Source: CADEED01 sp020442965
Lineage (GTDB): Bacteria; Pseudomonadota; Gammaproteobacteria; Steroidobacterales; Steroidobacteraceae
DNA length: 64,000 nt
Direction: 5' to 3'
Assembly (NCBI GenBank): GCA_041395525.1
Contig: JAWLAH010000012.1
Coordinates: 1 to 64,000, forward strand
Under the pieces are notes generated by a model. That model worked only from the letters and a program-made list of their open reading frames with translations, was not told the origin of the DNA and searched no databases. Below are positions 34,435 through 42,843 of this stretch, in pieces. Each line of letters opens with the position of its first letter. The first letter of the stretch is position 1. Both the position numbers and the translations under genes were made by a program.

Positions 34435-35469
34435 TCAGTAGCGCCAGTATAGTTTTTCGTCCACCTGGCCCGTGGACTGAAGATAATTGAGCTGCTTCAG
34501 GCGCGTGAACGCCCGGAACTGATAGGTATCGGGCGACATTTCGATGCGTTGGAACAGATCACGTAGTTGTTCCGCACCACGTTTCGCGGTCCATTCGCAG
34601 CGGAATCCCGGCAACCCTGCGGTGATCTTCTTGAACGAGACCCGATAGCTGCGATTGTCGCCAGCGCTCGAGCCGATGGTCACCTGACAACCCTCGAACA
34701 CCGCGGCGACGATCTCGGCCAGTTCGCGAATGCGATAGTTCTCGGAATCGGCACCGACATTGAACACCTGCGCGTTGACGACATCACTCGGGGCCACCAG
34801 CGTGCAACGAATGGCACGACAGATATCCTCGATGTGCACGATCGGCCGCCACGGCGTGCCATCACTCGTCATGGCGATCAACTTGCGGGTCCAGGCAAGC
34901 GCGCAAAGATCATTCAGCACGATGTCGAATCGGATACGTGGGGAGGCGCCATAGGCGGTCGCGTTGCGCAGGAACGTGACCGTGAAATCCTTGTTAGCAA
35001 GCGGTGTGACATCGCGCTCGACATTCGCCTTGCAATGGGCATACGCTGTTTGTGGATTGACCGGTGAGGTCTCGTCGACCCACTCGGTCGCGGCCTGCCC
35101 ATAGACGCTGCAGGATGAGGCGTACACGAAGCGCTTCACGCCTGCCTGTTTCGCCAACTGGGCGAGTCTGACCGAGCCCTGGTGATTGATCTCGAAGGTC
35201 ACTTGTGGGTTGTTCTGGCCGAGCGGGTCGTTAGACAACTCGGCAAGGTGCACGACGCCATCGTAGCCCTCGAGATCCTGGGCCGTGACCTTGCGCAGGT
35301 CTTTGTTCAACTGGCGCGCACTCGCAGTGTAGGTCGCCTGCTCACTGAACAACCAGCCATCACGATAGAAGCCGGTATCAAGGCCTGTTACCTCATGGCC
35401 ATCCGCGAGCAATAGCGGTACCAGCCGCGAGCCGATGTATCCTTCGGTGCCAGTGACAAAAAGTTTCAT
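34435..35469 (-). CDS. NAD-dependent sugar-nucleotide epimerase/dehydratase (extended SDR)
   Basis: 344 residues. The Rossmann motif GTEGYIG is at 7-13. The catalytic Ser is in ASSCSVYGQAA and the Tyr/Lys pair in YAHCKANVE. DICRAIRCTLV and FNVGADSENYRIRELA are typical of NDP-sugar SDRs. It acts on a nucleotide sugar, most likely the CDP-glucose made by the RfbF encoded next to it, as 4,6-dehydratase, epimerase or reductase; the sequence alone does not decide which. It belongs to the leftward island PIG-L - SDR - rfbF - methyltransferase. Confidence 0.88.
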   Translation of the reverse strand: MKLFVTGTEGYIGSRLVPLLLADGHEVTGLDTGFYRDGWLFSEQATYTASARQLNKDLRKVTAQDLEGYDGVVHLAELSNDPLGQNNPQVTFEINHQGSVRLAQLAKQAGVKRFVYASSCSVYGQAATEWVDETSPVNPQTAYAHCKANVERDVTPLANKDFTVTFLRNATAYGASPRIRFDIVLNDLCALAWTRKLIAMTSDGTPWRPIVHIEDICRAIRCTLVAPSDVVNAQVFNVGADSENYRIRELAEIVAAVFEGCQVTIGSSAGDNRSYRVSFKKITAGLPGFRCEWTAKRGAEQLRDLFQRIEMSPDTYQFRAFTRLKQLNYLQSTGQVDEKLYWRY

Positions 35470-35498
35470 GTATTTCTCCAGATGACTTGAACCGCCCG

Positions 35499-36149
35499 CT
35501 AGAGGCGCATCGCGAGCTTGCGGCCGTAGAACGCCTCGGCAAAGCCGCTAGGCGACTGACATTCGATACCACGCTGGCGCATCAGACCGCGAAACGTATC
35601 GGCGGTGAACCACTGCTTGTCAGCCTGGCTCGGGAACGCGCGCAGCAGCACGTCGACCTTGAGATCGACACAATCCACCGCAAGCGGTGCGAATACGTTG
35701 GGGGCAGACAGATCGCCATCGTACTTCGGAATTTCATACTCCAGCACAAGGTGATCACGGAATGCCTGCCAGGTGAGCTCGCTCACCGTTCGATGATCCT
35801 GGTGGCGATCGCGCTCATAGTGTGTCAGCACGAGCTGCGGCGCGATCGAGCGTCGCAGCTCACCGATGCGATCCTTGATGTCGGCCCACTGGGCGGGAAA
35901 ATAGCCGTCACGATAGTCGTATATCTCGATGCGCGCCTGCGCGCCCTCGCCCAATAGCCTGGTCAGCGCCACGCGGGATTCGGCGGCTCGCTCAGCGCTG
36001 CCGGCAAACATCACAACCGTCACCCGCAGCTGCGGGCGCGCGCGTCGCAGACTCGCCAGCGTGCCACCGCAGCCAATCTCGATATCGTCGCAATGCGCGC
36101 CAAGACACAGGATCTCCTGCAGCTCGGAGCCAAGCGGGAGCGTCAGCAC
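35499..36149 (-). CDS. PIG-L family N-acetyl-sugar deacetylase
   Basis: 216 residues of the LmbE/PIG-L fold. The Zn site is GAHCDDIEIG (H19, D22; family consensus AHPDDE), and HYERDRHQDHR supplies the third ligand and catalytic residues. It would deacetylate an N-acetylated sugar or sugar conjugate. No signal peptide is seen, so it acts in the cytoplasm. It is 22 bp downstream of the second C-methyltransferase gene and 29 bp upstream of the SDR gene in one operon. The Pro-to-Cys change in the first motif is unusual but tolerated in related sequences as I recall them. Confidence 0.88.
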   Translation of the reverse strand: MLTLPLGSELQEILCLGAHCDDIEIGCGGTLASLRRARPQLRVTVVMFAGSAERAAESRVALTRLLGEGAQARIEIYDYRDGYFPAQWADIKDRIGELRRSIAPQLVLTHYERDRHQDHRTVSELTWQAFRDHLVLEYEIPKYDGDLSAPNVFAPLAVDCVDLKVDVLLRAFPSQADKQWFTADTFRGLMRQRGIECQSPSGFAEAFYGRKLAMRL

Positions 36150-36171
36150 CGGTCATTCCTCGGGTGCGCCG

Positions 36172-37413
36172 TCATGTCAGCACATGAACGTGCGGAATCG
36201 GTACGACAAACTTGCCGCCCCATTCACTGATGTACGCGTGCTGCGCGGCGATTTCACGCCGCAAGTTCCACGGCAATATCAGCACGTAGTCCGGGCGAAC
36301 CTCGCGAATCTTTTCGGGCGCAAGAATCGGAATGTGTGTGCCCGGCGTGTAGCGGCCCTGCTTGTGCGGACTGCGGTCGACGGTGAAATCGAGGAAGTCA
36401 GTGCGTATGCCGCAATAGTTGAGCAGCGTATTGCCCTTGCCCGGCGCGCCGTAGCCGACGATGCGCTTGCCGGCATCCTTGGCCTCGATGAGAAAGCTCA
36501 GCAGCTTGCGCTTGGTTGCGAGCACCCGCGCCTCGAACGTGGCGTAGGTCGCGAGATCGTTGAGGCCAAACTGCGCCTCTGCCGCCAGCAATTTGTCGAC
36601 CGCAGGTTCATTGCGCCGCGGATCTTCACTGTGGCAGGCGTAGATTCGCAAACTGCCACCGTGTGTCGGCAGCTCTTCGACATCGAACAGGCGCAAGCCG
36701 TGGTGCGCAAAGATCTTCTGTACAGTGCCGAATGACAGGTAGGAAAAGTGCTCGTGATAAATCGTGTCGAACTGATTCTCGTCCATCAGGCGTAGCAAAT
36801 GCGGGAATTCCATCGTGATCTGTCCGCCCGACGCCAACAGTATCTTCATGCCAGCGACGAAATCGTTAATGTCCGGCACGTGCGCCAGCACGTTGTTGCC
36901 TAACAAAAGTTGCGGCCGGCCGTGCTCGCGTGCAACTTGCGTCGCCGTGGAGCGCCCGAAAAACGCCACGGTGCTGGGAATGCCCCGCTCGATCGCGGTC
37001 GCCGCCACATTGGCGGCAGGCTCGATGCCGCGACACGGCACGCCCGCCGCGACAAAGTGCTGCAGCAGGTAGCCGTCGTTGCTGGCGATCTCCATGACGA
37101 GCGATCGTTTGCCGAGCGAAAACCGTGCACGCATCGTCTCGGCATAGACCCGCGCGTGCTCTACCCAGCTATCAGAGTAGGACGAGAAATACGCGTAGTC
37201 CGAGAAGATCTGCTCCGGCGAAACGTATTCCTCGAGCTGTACCAGCAGACATTGTTCGCAGACCCAGGCATGCAGTGGGTAGAAGCGCTCCATGTGATTG
37301 AGCTCGTGCGGCTCGATGTGTGTCTGACACAGCGGCGACATGCCAAGATCGACAAATGTCGTGGTTAGCGGTGATGCACAGAAGCGGCAACTCGCACGGG
37401 CTGAACTATTCAC
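36172..37413 (-). CDS. Sugar C-methyltransferase (TylCIII-type, copy 2)
   Basis: 413 residues from a GTG at 37413 that shares one base with the upstream stop (TAGTG). The domains are a Zn knuckle with CRFC (9-12) and CEQC (52-55), a SAM domain with VMEIASNDGYLLQHF near 106, NNVLAHVPDINDFV, and FDTIYHEHFSYLS. The C-methyltransferase C-terminal domain has GYGAPGKGNTLLNYCGI, YTPGTHIPI and YVLILPWNLRREI. This is the canonical architecture of enzymes that add a methyl branch to an NDP-4-keto sugar. It is co-transcribed with a GT2, PIG-L, SDR and rfbF. Confidence 0.92.
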   Translation of the reverse strand: MNSSARASCRFCASPLTTTFVDLGMSPLCQTHIEPHELNHMERFYPLHAWVCEQCLLVQLEEYVSPEQIFSDYAYFSSYSDSWVEHARVYAETMRARFSLGKRSLVMEIASNDGYLLQHFVAAGVPCRGIEPAANVAATAIERGIPSTVAFFGRSTATQVAREHGRPQLLLGNNVLAHVPDINDFVAGMKILLASGGQITMEFPHLLRLMDENQFDTIYHEHFSYLSFGTVQKIFAHHGLRLFDVEELPTHGGSLRIYACHSEDPRRNEPAVDKLLAAEAQFGLNDLATYATFEARVLATKRKLLSFLIEAKDAGKRIVGYGAPGKGNTLLNYCGIRTDFLDFTVDRSPHKQGRYTPGTHIPILAPEKIREVRPDYVLILPWNLRREIAAQHAYISEWGGKFVVPIPHVHVLT

Positions 37414-38306
37414 TACCTATTTTCTCCGGCAAAAAGACCTTGACGCACATCCGCAATCAGTTCGCGGCGCGCCCAATACATCGAACGCAACGCAAATTCG
37501 AGCGCGCGCAATTGCTGAGTTCCGAAAGGTATCGTCCGGGCCACGGCTCGTACGATGTTCCAGTGGTACTTCCAACGCTGCCAGCGTAGCGGCGCACGGG
37601 ACTCGGGTGCGAGGTGCAGCTCTGCTTCTCGTGGCGTACGAAAGCTCGTCGCCGCCGCCGGGGCGATACGGCGATAGAACAGTCGTTCCCTGACCTGCAC
37701 GAATTTGCCGTGCATCGCCAGCTCGGCCATCAGCACGATGTCCGCCTGACCGAACACGCCCAGCGGCTGGCACGACTGGAGTACGGCGGTGCGCAGTACG
37801 CCATTCATCGCATTGTTGAGGCCGCTGGTCTGCAGGAAGTACTGACGAAACCGGTCAACGGCACTGTCCGCATTCAATTCCAGCTCGAACTCGTAAGGTC
37901 GCGCATCGCGCAGGTCTTGCTCGAATGTGTACGCCAAGGGCGTGGCGAGCACCGCTGCTGAATCATTCTCCAACGCGGCCACACAACGTTGCAGAAAAGT
38001 GGGTGCGCACCAGTCGTTACTCGCAGCCCATTTGAAATACTGTCCGCGCGCCAGGCGCTGCACCGCCAGGTAATTTCGGTTCGCGCCGATGTTGCGCGGC
38101 TGGCGCACGAAGCGTATGCGCCGATCCTGCGCCGCCAAGCGCGCGCACAGATCGACCGTGCCATCGTTAGATGCATTGTCGCTCACGATCAGCTCGAAAT
38201 CTCCATAGGTCTGCGCGAGCAGCGAGCTGATACTCGTCTCCAGCCACGCGGCACTGTTGTAGACAGGCATGCCTACGCTGAGCGAGGGGATGGACCTGTC
38301 ATTCAT
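37413..38306 (-). CDS. Glycosyltransferase family 2
   Basis: 297 residues of GT-A fold. LSVGMPVYNSAAWLETSISSLLAQTYGDFELIVSDNASNDGT is the classical GT2 N terminus. ARGQYFKWAASNDWC holds the DxD-equivalent, and FGQADIVLMAELAMHGKF the acceptor-side region. It would transfer a sugar, plausibly the branched sugar made by this island, to the growing lipid-linked unit at the cytoplasmic face. It is the first gene of the leftward sugar island, divergent from the second flippase across 230 bp. Confidence 0.9.
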   Translation of the reverse strand: MNDRSIPSLSVGMPVYNSAAWLETSISSLLAQTYGDFELIVSDNASNDGTVDLCARLAAQDRRIRFVRQPRNIGANRNYLAVQRLARGQYFKWAASNDWCAPTFLQRCVAALENDSAAVLATPLAYTFEQDLRDARPYEFELELNADSAVDRFRQYFLQTSGLNNAMNGVLRTAVLQSCQPLGVFGQADIVLMAELAMHGKFVQVRERLFYRRIAPAAATSFRTPREAELHLAPESRAPLRWQRWKYHWNIVRAVARTIPFGTQQLRALEFALRSMYWARRELIADVRQGLFAGENR

Positions 38307-38536
38307 GGACAGATTGCTGTTGCTTCAGTTGTGGGTAACGAGTTGGACTTTATCATCGCTAGGCGCCGTCGCCTTGGCCCTTGGCCCTGGAACGAGCCAC
38401 AATTGCCGACCAAAGCACCCCTGTCGCATAGAACTGCGACACGTTACCAGTTCCTACCCCTCGCGATGGACGCGCCAACAGGGTCTTGACGGCAAAGGGC
38501 GCATCGCAAAGCACAATTCGCCTAAACTGGGTCGTG

Positions 38537-39991
38537 ATGGCTGCGGAAAATCTCGATCGATCCTTGGTCTCCGGCATCGGTTGGACCGCGCTGTCGCGCT
38601 GGCTATCGCAGATTGTCAGCTGGGCAGCCACGCTCTACGCGGCGCGGCACCTCAAACCCGGTGACTACGGACTGGTGTCGATGGCGATGTTACCGATCGG
38701 GCTCGTGCGACTAATCGAGGACTTTGGCTTCGATACCGTGCTCGTACAGAATCGTCAACTCGATCGACAAGCCATCGCGCGCCTCGGCGGACTGGTGCTG
38801 ATCGTAGCGTTGTTGTTGACCGCAGGGCTGGCGATCGTCGCTCCCGCAGTCGCGAGATTCTTCGCCGAGCCGCTCCTGACGACGCTCATCATGTTAGGCA
38901 GCACGATGATCCTGTTCGATGCGATTCAAGTCGTACCGCGCGCGCTGCTGCAGCGCGAACTGCGCTATCGCACGCTCGCGTTCATCTATCTGGCACAAGT
39001 GATCGTCACCTCTGCCGTACTGGTGCTGGCGGCCCGTGGCGGAGTAGGCGCGCCGACTCTGATCCTGAACAATATCTCGGGCGCCTTGATCGCCACTATT
39101 CTGCTCGTGCTGGCGGCCCCGCTCTTGCCCCGTTGGCCGCGCGGACTACGTGCACTACGCGATCCGCTGCTGCAGGGCTGGCGCATGATCGTGTCGCGCG
39201 GCGCCTGGTATGGTTACTCCAGCGCGGACTCGACCGCTATCGGCCGATTTCTGGGCAAGGATGCGCTCGGTCACTACTCATTCGCGGTGACCTTCTCGAA
39301 CACCGCTGTACAGGAGGTCACTGCGCTAGTTACTCGCGTCGTACCGGGAATTTTTTCGTCTGCACAAAAGGATCCCGCCGCCCTACGCCGCTACTTCCTC
39401 CTCCTCACTGAAGCGATCGCGTATATCGCGTTCCCGATGTGCGCGGGTGTCGCGTTGACGGCCGACGTGCTGGTCGCGGCGGCGCTCGGTCCGCAGTGGG
39501 GCGACGTCGTCGACCCGCTACGCGTGCTGTGCCTGTACGTCGCGATCACGGTCGCGCAGATTCTGGTCTCGCATGTCCTGCTATGGACCGGGCGGTTTCG
39601 CGCCAACATGTGGCTGAGCCTGTTCGCACTGCTTGTCATACCCATCGCCGTGGTAATTGGCGCACAATTCAGCATCACCGGAGTCGCTTGGGCACTTGCG
39701 ATCGGCTTTCCGATCGCGTCGCTGCCCGGCGCCGTGTTGGCGGTGCGCGCAATTCAATTGCCGTGGCAGGATTATGGGCGCGCACTACTGCCGCCAACGG
39801 TCGCGTGTGCGGCAATGGCCGCAGTCGTGCTGCTCGTGCGCCCCTATCTACCGCCGGGCATGGAACCGCTGAAGTCCTTGGGGTTGCAAGCACTGGCGGG
39901 CGCGACCACCTACATCGTCGCATTGGCGGTCGTCTACCGTGATCGGGTTCGCGTATTGTATGACTTGATCCGATCGGCAGGGGCTAGCTGA
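38537..39991 (+). CDS. Wzx-type polysaccharide flippase (second copy)
   Basis: 484 residues from the ATG at 38537 (a GTG one codon earlier is possible). It has about 12-14 transmembrane helices. The N terminus, SGIGWTALSRWLSQIVSWAATLYAARHLKPGDYGLVSMA, is typical of Polysacc_synt_3-type flippases. It shares the family but not close sequence with the flippase at 28.9 kb. It is followed 36 bp later by the acyl-CoA ligase and PLP decarboxylase on the same strand, so the three are likely one operon. Confidence 0.9.
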   Translation: MAAENLDRSLVSGIGWTALSRWLSQIVSWAATLYAARHLKPGDYGLVSMAMLPIGLVRLIEDFGFDTVLVQNRQLDRQAIARLGGLVLIVALLLTAGLAIVAPAVARFFAEPLLTTLIMLGSTMILFDAIQVVPRALLQRELRYRTLAFIYLAQVIVTSAVLVLAARGGVGAPTLILNNISGALIATILLVLAAPLLPRWPRGLRALRDPLLQGWRMIVSRGAWYGYSSADSTAIGRFLGKDALGHYSFAVTFSNTAVQEVTALVTRVVPGIFSSAQKDPAALRRYFLLLTEAIAYIAFPMCAGVALTADVLVAAALGPQWGDVVDPLRVLCLYVAITVAQILVSHVLLWTGRFRANMWLSLFALLVIPIAVVIGAQFSITGVAWALAIGFPIASLPGAVLAVRAIQLPWQDYGRALLPPTVACAAMAAVVLLVRPYLPPGMEPLKSLGLQALAGATTYIVALAVVYRDRVRVLYDLIRSAGAS

Positions 39992-40027
39992 TATTCTTCT
40001 GCATTCACGTCGTCTGCGGTGCCTTGC

Positions 40028-41611
40028 ATGACAGAGTTGTTGTACGAACTACCGTTGCGGTCGGCCGCTCGCTTTGCCGAGCGGCCCGCGCTGCGCTTTA
40101 AGGATCAGACCATCGCTTACGGTACGCTCGCCGCCGATATTGATCGGTTCGCGGCGGCGCTGCTCGCGCTCGGGATCGGCAAGCAGGAGCGGGTCGCGGT
40201 ATTTCTGCCGAAGCAACCGGAGACGGTCGTCACGATCTTCGGCGCGGCGCGCGCCGGTTGCGTGTTCGTACCGGTCAACTCGGTCCTGAAGCCCGCGCAG
40301 GTCGCGCATATTCTTCGCGACTGTAACGTGAAGATTCTGGTGACCTCACCGGAGCGGGCCCGGGACCTCGTCGCTGTCTTCGCGGAATGCCCGGACCTCA
40401 GACATCTGGTGTTAGTGGGCGCTGACAGAACCAGCGCGTCCTTTGCGTCGCTCAACGTGGTTTCCTGGACGGATCTGCCCACGACCGCGCGCGCCAGCCA
40501 CAGGGTGATCGATACCGACGTCGTGTCAATTTTCTACACCTCTGGCAGCACCGGCAAGCCCAAGGGCGTGGTGCTCTCGCATCGGAATATGGTGACCGGC
40601 GCGCACAGCGTGGCAAGCTACCTGCAGAACACGCAGGACGATCGACTTCTGGCTGCACTGCCGATCAGCTTCGATGCGGGGTTCAGCCAGTTGTCGACCG
40701 CGTTCCACGTCGGCGCGAGTGTGACGCTGATGGACTACCTGTTCGCCCGCGACGTGCTGACGCTCGCCGCGCGTGACCGAGTAACAGGTCTCGCGGGCGT
40801 GCCGCCGCTATGGTTGCAGCTCGTCGATCTGCCATGGCCCGACGAGGTGCGTGACAACTTGCGCTATTTCACCAATACGGGTGGCGCGATGCCGGTGGCA
40901 ACGCTGCAGAAATTGCGCGCGCAGCTACCCAGGACCAAACCATACCTCATGTATGGCCTGACCGAAGCATTCCGCTCCACCTACCTGCCACCGGAGGAGA
41001 TTGACCGCCGCCCGGAATCCATGGGCAAGGCGATACCGAACGCCGAAATCCAGGTGGTGCGCCCCGACGGAACGCTGTGCGGCGCCAACGAGCCGGGTGA
41101 ACTCGTGCACCGCGGCTCACTGGTCGCGCTGGGCTACTGGAACGATCCTGCGAAGACAGCAGAGCGCTTCAAACCGGCACCCGCACAAAACCCCGCGCTG
41201 GTGCTCACCGAGATGGCGGTCTGGTCCGGCGACACCGTGCGCATGGACGAGGAGGGCTTCCTTTACTTCGTCGGTCGCCGCGACGAGATGATCAAGACAT
41301 CCGGCTACCGAGTCAGTCCCAACGAGGTTGAAGAAGCGGTGTACGCCACCGGCCTCGTGGGCGACGCGGTGGCGGTCGGCGTACCGCATGTCACGCTCGG
41401 TCAGGTGATCGTGCTGGTCGCATCGCCCGCCCCAGGCGGCGAGCGGGACACCACCAAGTTGTTAGCTGAGTGCCGCAAACGTGTGGCACTCTACATGGTG
41501 CCTGCTCATGTCGAATGGCGCGACGAGTTGCCACGCAACCCCAATGGCAAGTTCGACCGGCCGTTGTTGGCCGCCGAAATGCGTGCGCTGGTCGGTGCGG
41601 TCGCCAAGTGA
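40028..41611 (+). CDS. Exosortase A-associated acyl-CoA ligase (AMP-forming)
   Basis: 527 residues from the ATG at 40028. Adenylation motifs are present: FYTSGSTGKPKGVVLSHRN near 168, LMYGLTEAFRSTYL (A5), SGDTVRMDEEGFLYFVGRRDEMIKTSGYRVSP (A7-A8), and the A10 lysine in NPNGKFDRPLL. It matches the TIGR03098-like ligase characteristic of XrtA polysaccharide loci. It would activate an acyl or amino-acyl acid and pass it to CoA or to the ACP encoded at 49.5 kb. Its stop overlaps the next start (GTGA). Confidence 0.92.
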   Translation: MTELLYELPLRSAARFAERPALRFKDQTIAYGTLAADIDRFAAALLALGIGKQERVAVFLPKQPETVVTIFGAARAGCVFVPVNSVLKPAQVAHILRDCNVKILVTSPERARDLVAVFAECPDLRHLVLVGADRTSASFASLNVVSWTDLPTTARASHRVIDTDVVSIFYTSGSTGKPKGVVLSHRNMVTGAHSVASYLQNTQDDRLLAALPISFDAGFSQLSTAFHVGASVTLMDYLFARDVLTLAARDRVTGLAGVPPLWLQLVDLPWPDEVRDNLRYFTNTGGAMPVATLQKLRAQLPRTKPYLMYGLTEAFRSTYLPPEEIDRRPESMGKAIPNAEIQVVRPDGTLCGANEPGELVHRGSLVALGYWNDPAKTAERFKPAPAQNPALVLTEMAVWSGDTVRMDEEGFLYFVGRRDEMIKTSGYRVSPNEVEEAVYATGLVGDAVAVGVPHVTLGQVIVLVASPAPGGERDTTKLLAECRKRVALYMVPAHVEWRDELPRNPNGKFDRPLLAAEMRALVGAVAK

Positions 41612-42843
41612 CGCTGCTCAGTCGACAGCACGGGCCGCACCCGTATTTCGGCGTCCGCGACGATCAACTCGTCGTCGCCGGCAAGACGATCGAGGCGATC
41701 GCAGCGAGTATCGGTCGTACGCCGTTTTACGTGTACGACCGCGCCGCAATTGCAGCGCGCATCGCCGAGTTGCGGGACGTTCTGCCGACGCGCGTCGATC
41801 TGCACTATGCGATCAAGGCGAATCCGATGCCCGAGGTCGTACAGTTCATCGCACCCCTGGTAGACGGCCTGGACGTCGCCTCGGGGCGTGAGCTCACGCT
41901 CGCACTAACCACTGACCACTCACGGGCGGACATCAGCTTCGCCGGTCCCGGCAAGAGCACTGCCGAACTGGATCAGGCGGCGGCGGCCGGCATCGTAGTG
42001 AATGCCGAGTCGACACGGGAACTCCACTATCTGGCGAGTGTCGCCGAACGGTCGGGCACGAAGCCGCGGGTCGCCATCCGCGTCAATCCGGACTTCGAAC
42101 TGAAAACGTCCGGCATGAAAATGAGTGGCGGCCCGAAGCAGTTTGGCATCGATGCTGAACAGGTGCCGCAGGCGCTGGAGGAAATGCGCTCGCTGCCGCT
42201 CGAGTTCTTCGGGTTTCATATTTTCTCCGGCTCACAGAACCTCCGGCACGAGTCGATCGCCGAATCGCAGCGCAACGCCCTCGATCTCGCGGTCAAACTC
42301 GCGGCCCACGCACCGGGACCTGTTCGCATGCTCAATATCGGCGGCGGGTTCGGCATCCCGTATTTTCCGGGCGACCGGCGCCTCGATCTGGCGCCAATCA
42401 AGGCGAATCTCGCAGCCGTCGCAGCTGACGCTGCGCAACGCCTGCCGGATGCCCAGCTCATGATAGAACTGGGTCGTTATATCGTTGGCGAAGCCGGCCT
42501 TTATGTTTGTCGCATCCTGGATCGCAAGGTCTCGCGCGGCCAGGTGTTCCTGGTGGTCGACGGTGGGCTGCATCATCACCTCGCCGCCTCGGGCAACTTC
42601 GGTCAGGTCATACGCAAGAATTATCCGGTCGTGATCGCCAACCGCGTCAATGCGGAGCCGCGCGAAGTCGCCAATGTGGTGGGCCCTCTGTGCACACCGC
42701 TCGATCTGTTAGCGGACCGTATGGATCTGGCGCGCGCCGAGCCCGGCGACCTGGTCGCTGTGATGCAATCCGGCGCCTATGGCCTAACGGCGAGCCCGTT
42801 GGGCTTTCTGAGTCATCCCGCGCCGTCCGAAGTACTCTTGTAA
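41608..42843 (+). CDS. Exosortase A-associated PLP-dependent decarboxylase
   Basis: 411 residues from a GTG at 41608 overlapping the ligase stop by 4 nt. This is a fold-type III (ornithine/DAP decarboxylase-like) enzyme. The PLP lysine is in LHYAIKANPMPEVV near residue 68. The phosphate-binding GGGFGIPYF is present, FELKTSGMKMSGGPKQFG and VVGPLCTPLDLLAD follow, and AVMQSGAYGLTASPLGFLSH closes the active site. It is TIGR03099-like. It would decarboxylate an amino acid or aminoacyl intermediate linked to the neighbouring ligase and ACP. Its 3' end overlaps the convergent O-ligase gene by 31 bp. Confidence 0.93.
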   Translation: MTLLSRQHGPHPYFGVRDDQLVVAGKTIEAIAASIGRTPFYVYDRAAIAARIAELRDVLPTRVDLHYAIKANPMPEVVQFIAPLVDGLDVASGRELTLALTTDHSRADISFAGPGKSTAELDQAAAAGIVVNAESTRELHYLASVAERSGTKPRVAIRVNPDFELKTSGMKMSGGPKQFGIDAEQVPQALEEMRSLPLEFFGFHIFSGSQNLRHESIAESQRNALDLAVKLAAHAPGPVRMLNIGGGFGIPYFPGDRRLDLAPIKANLAAVAADAAQRLPDAQLMIELGRYIVGEAGLYVCRILDRKVSRGQVFLVVDGGLHHHLAASGNFGQVIRKNYPVVIANRVNAEPREVANVVGPLCTPLDLLADRMDLARAEPGDLVAVMQSGAYGLTASPLGFLSHPAPSEVLL

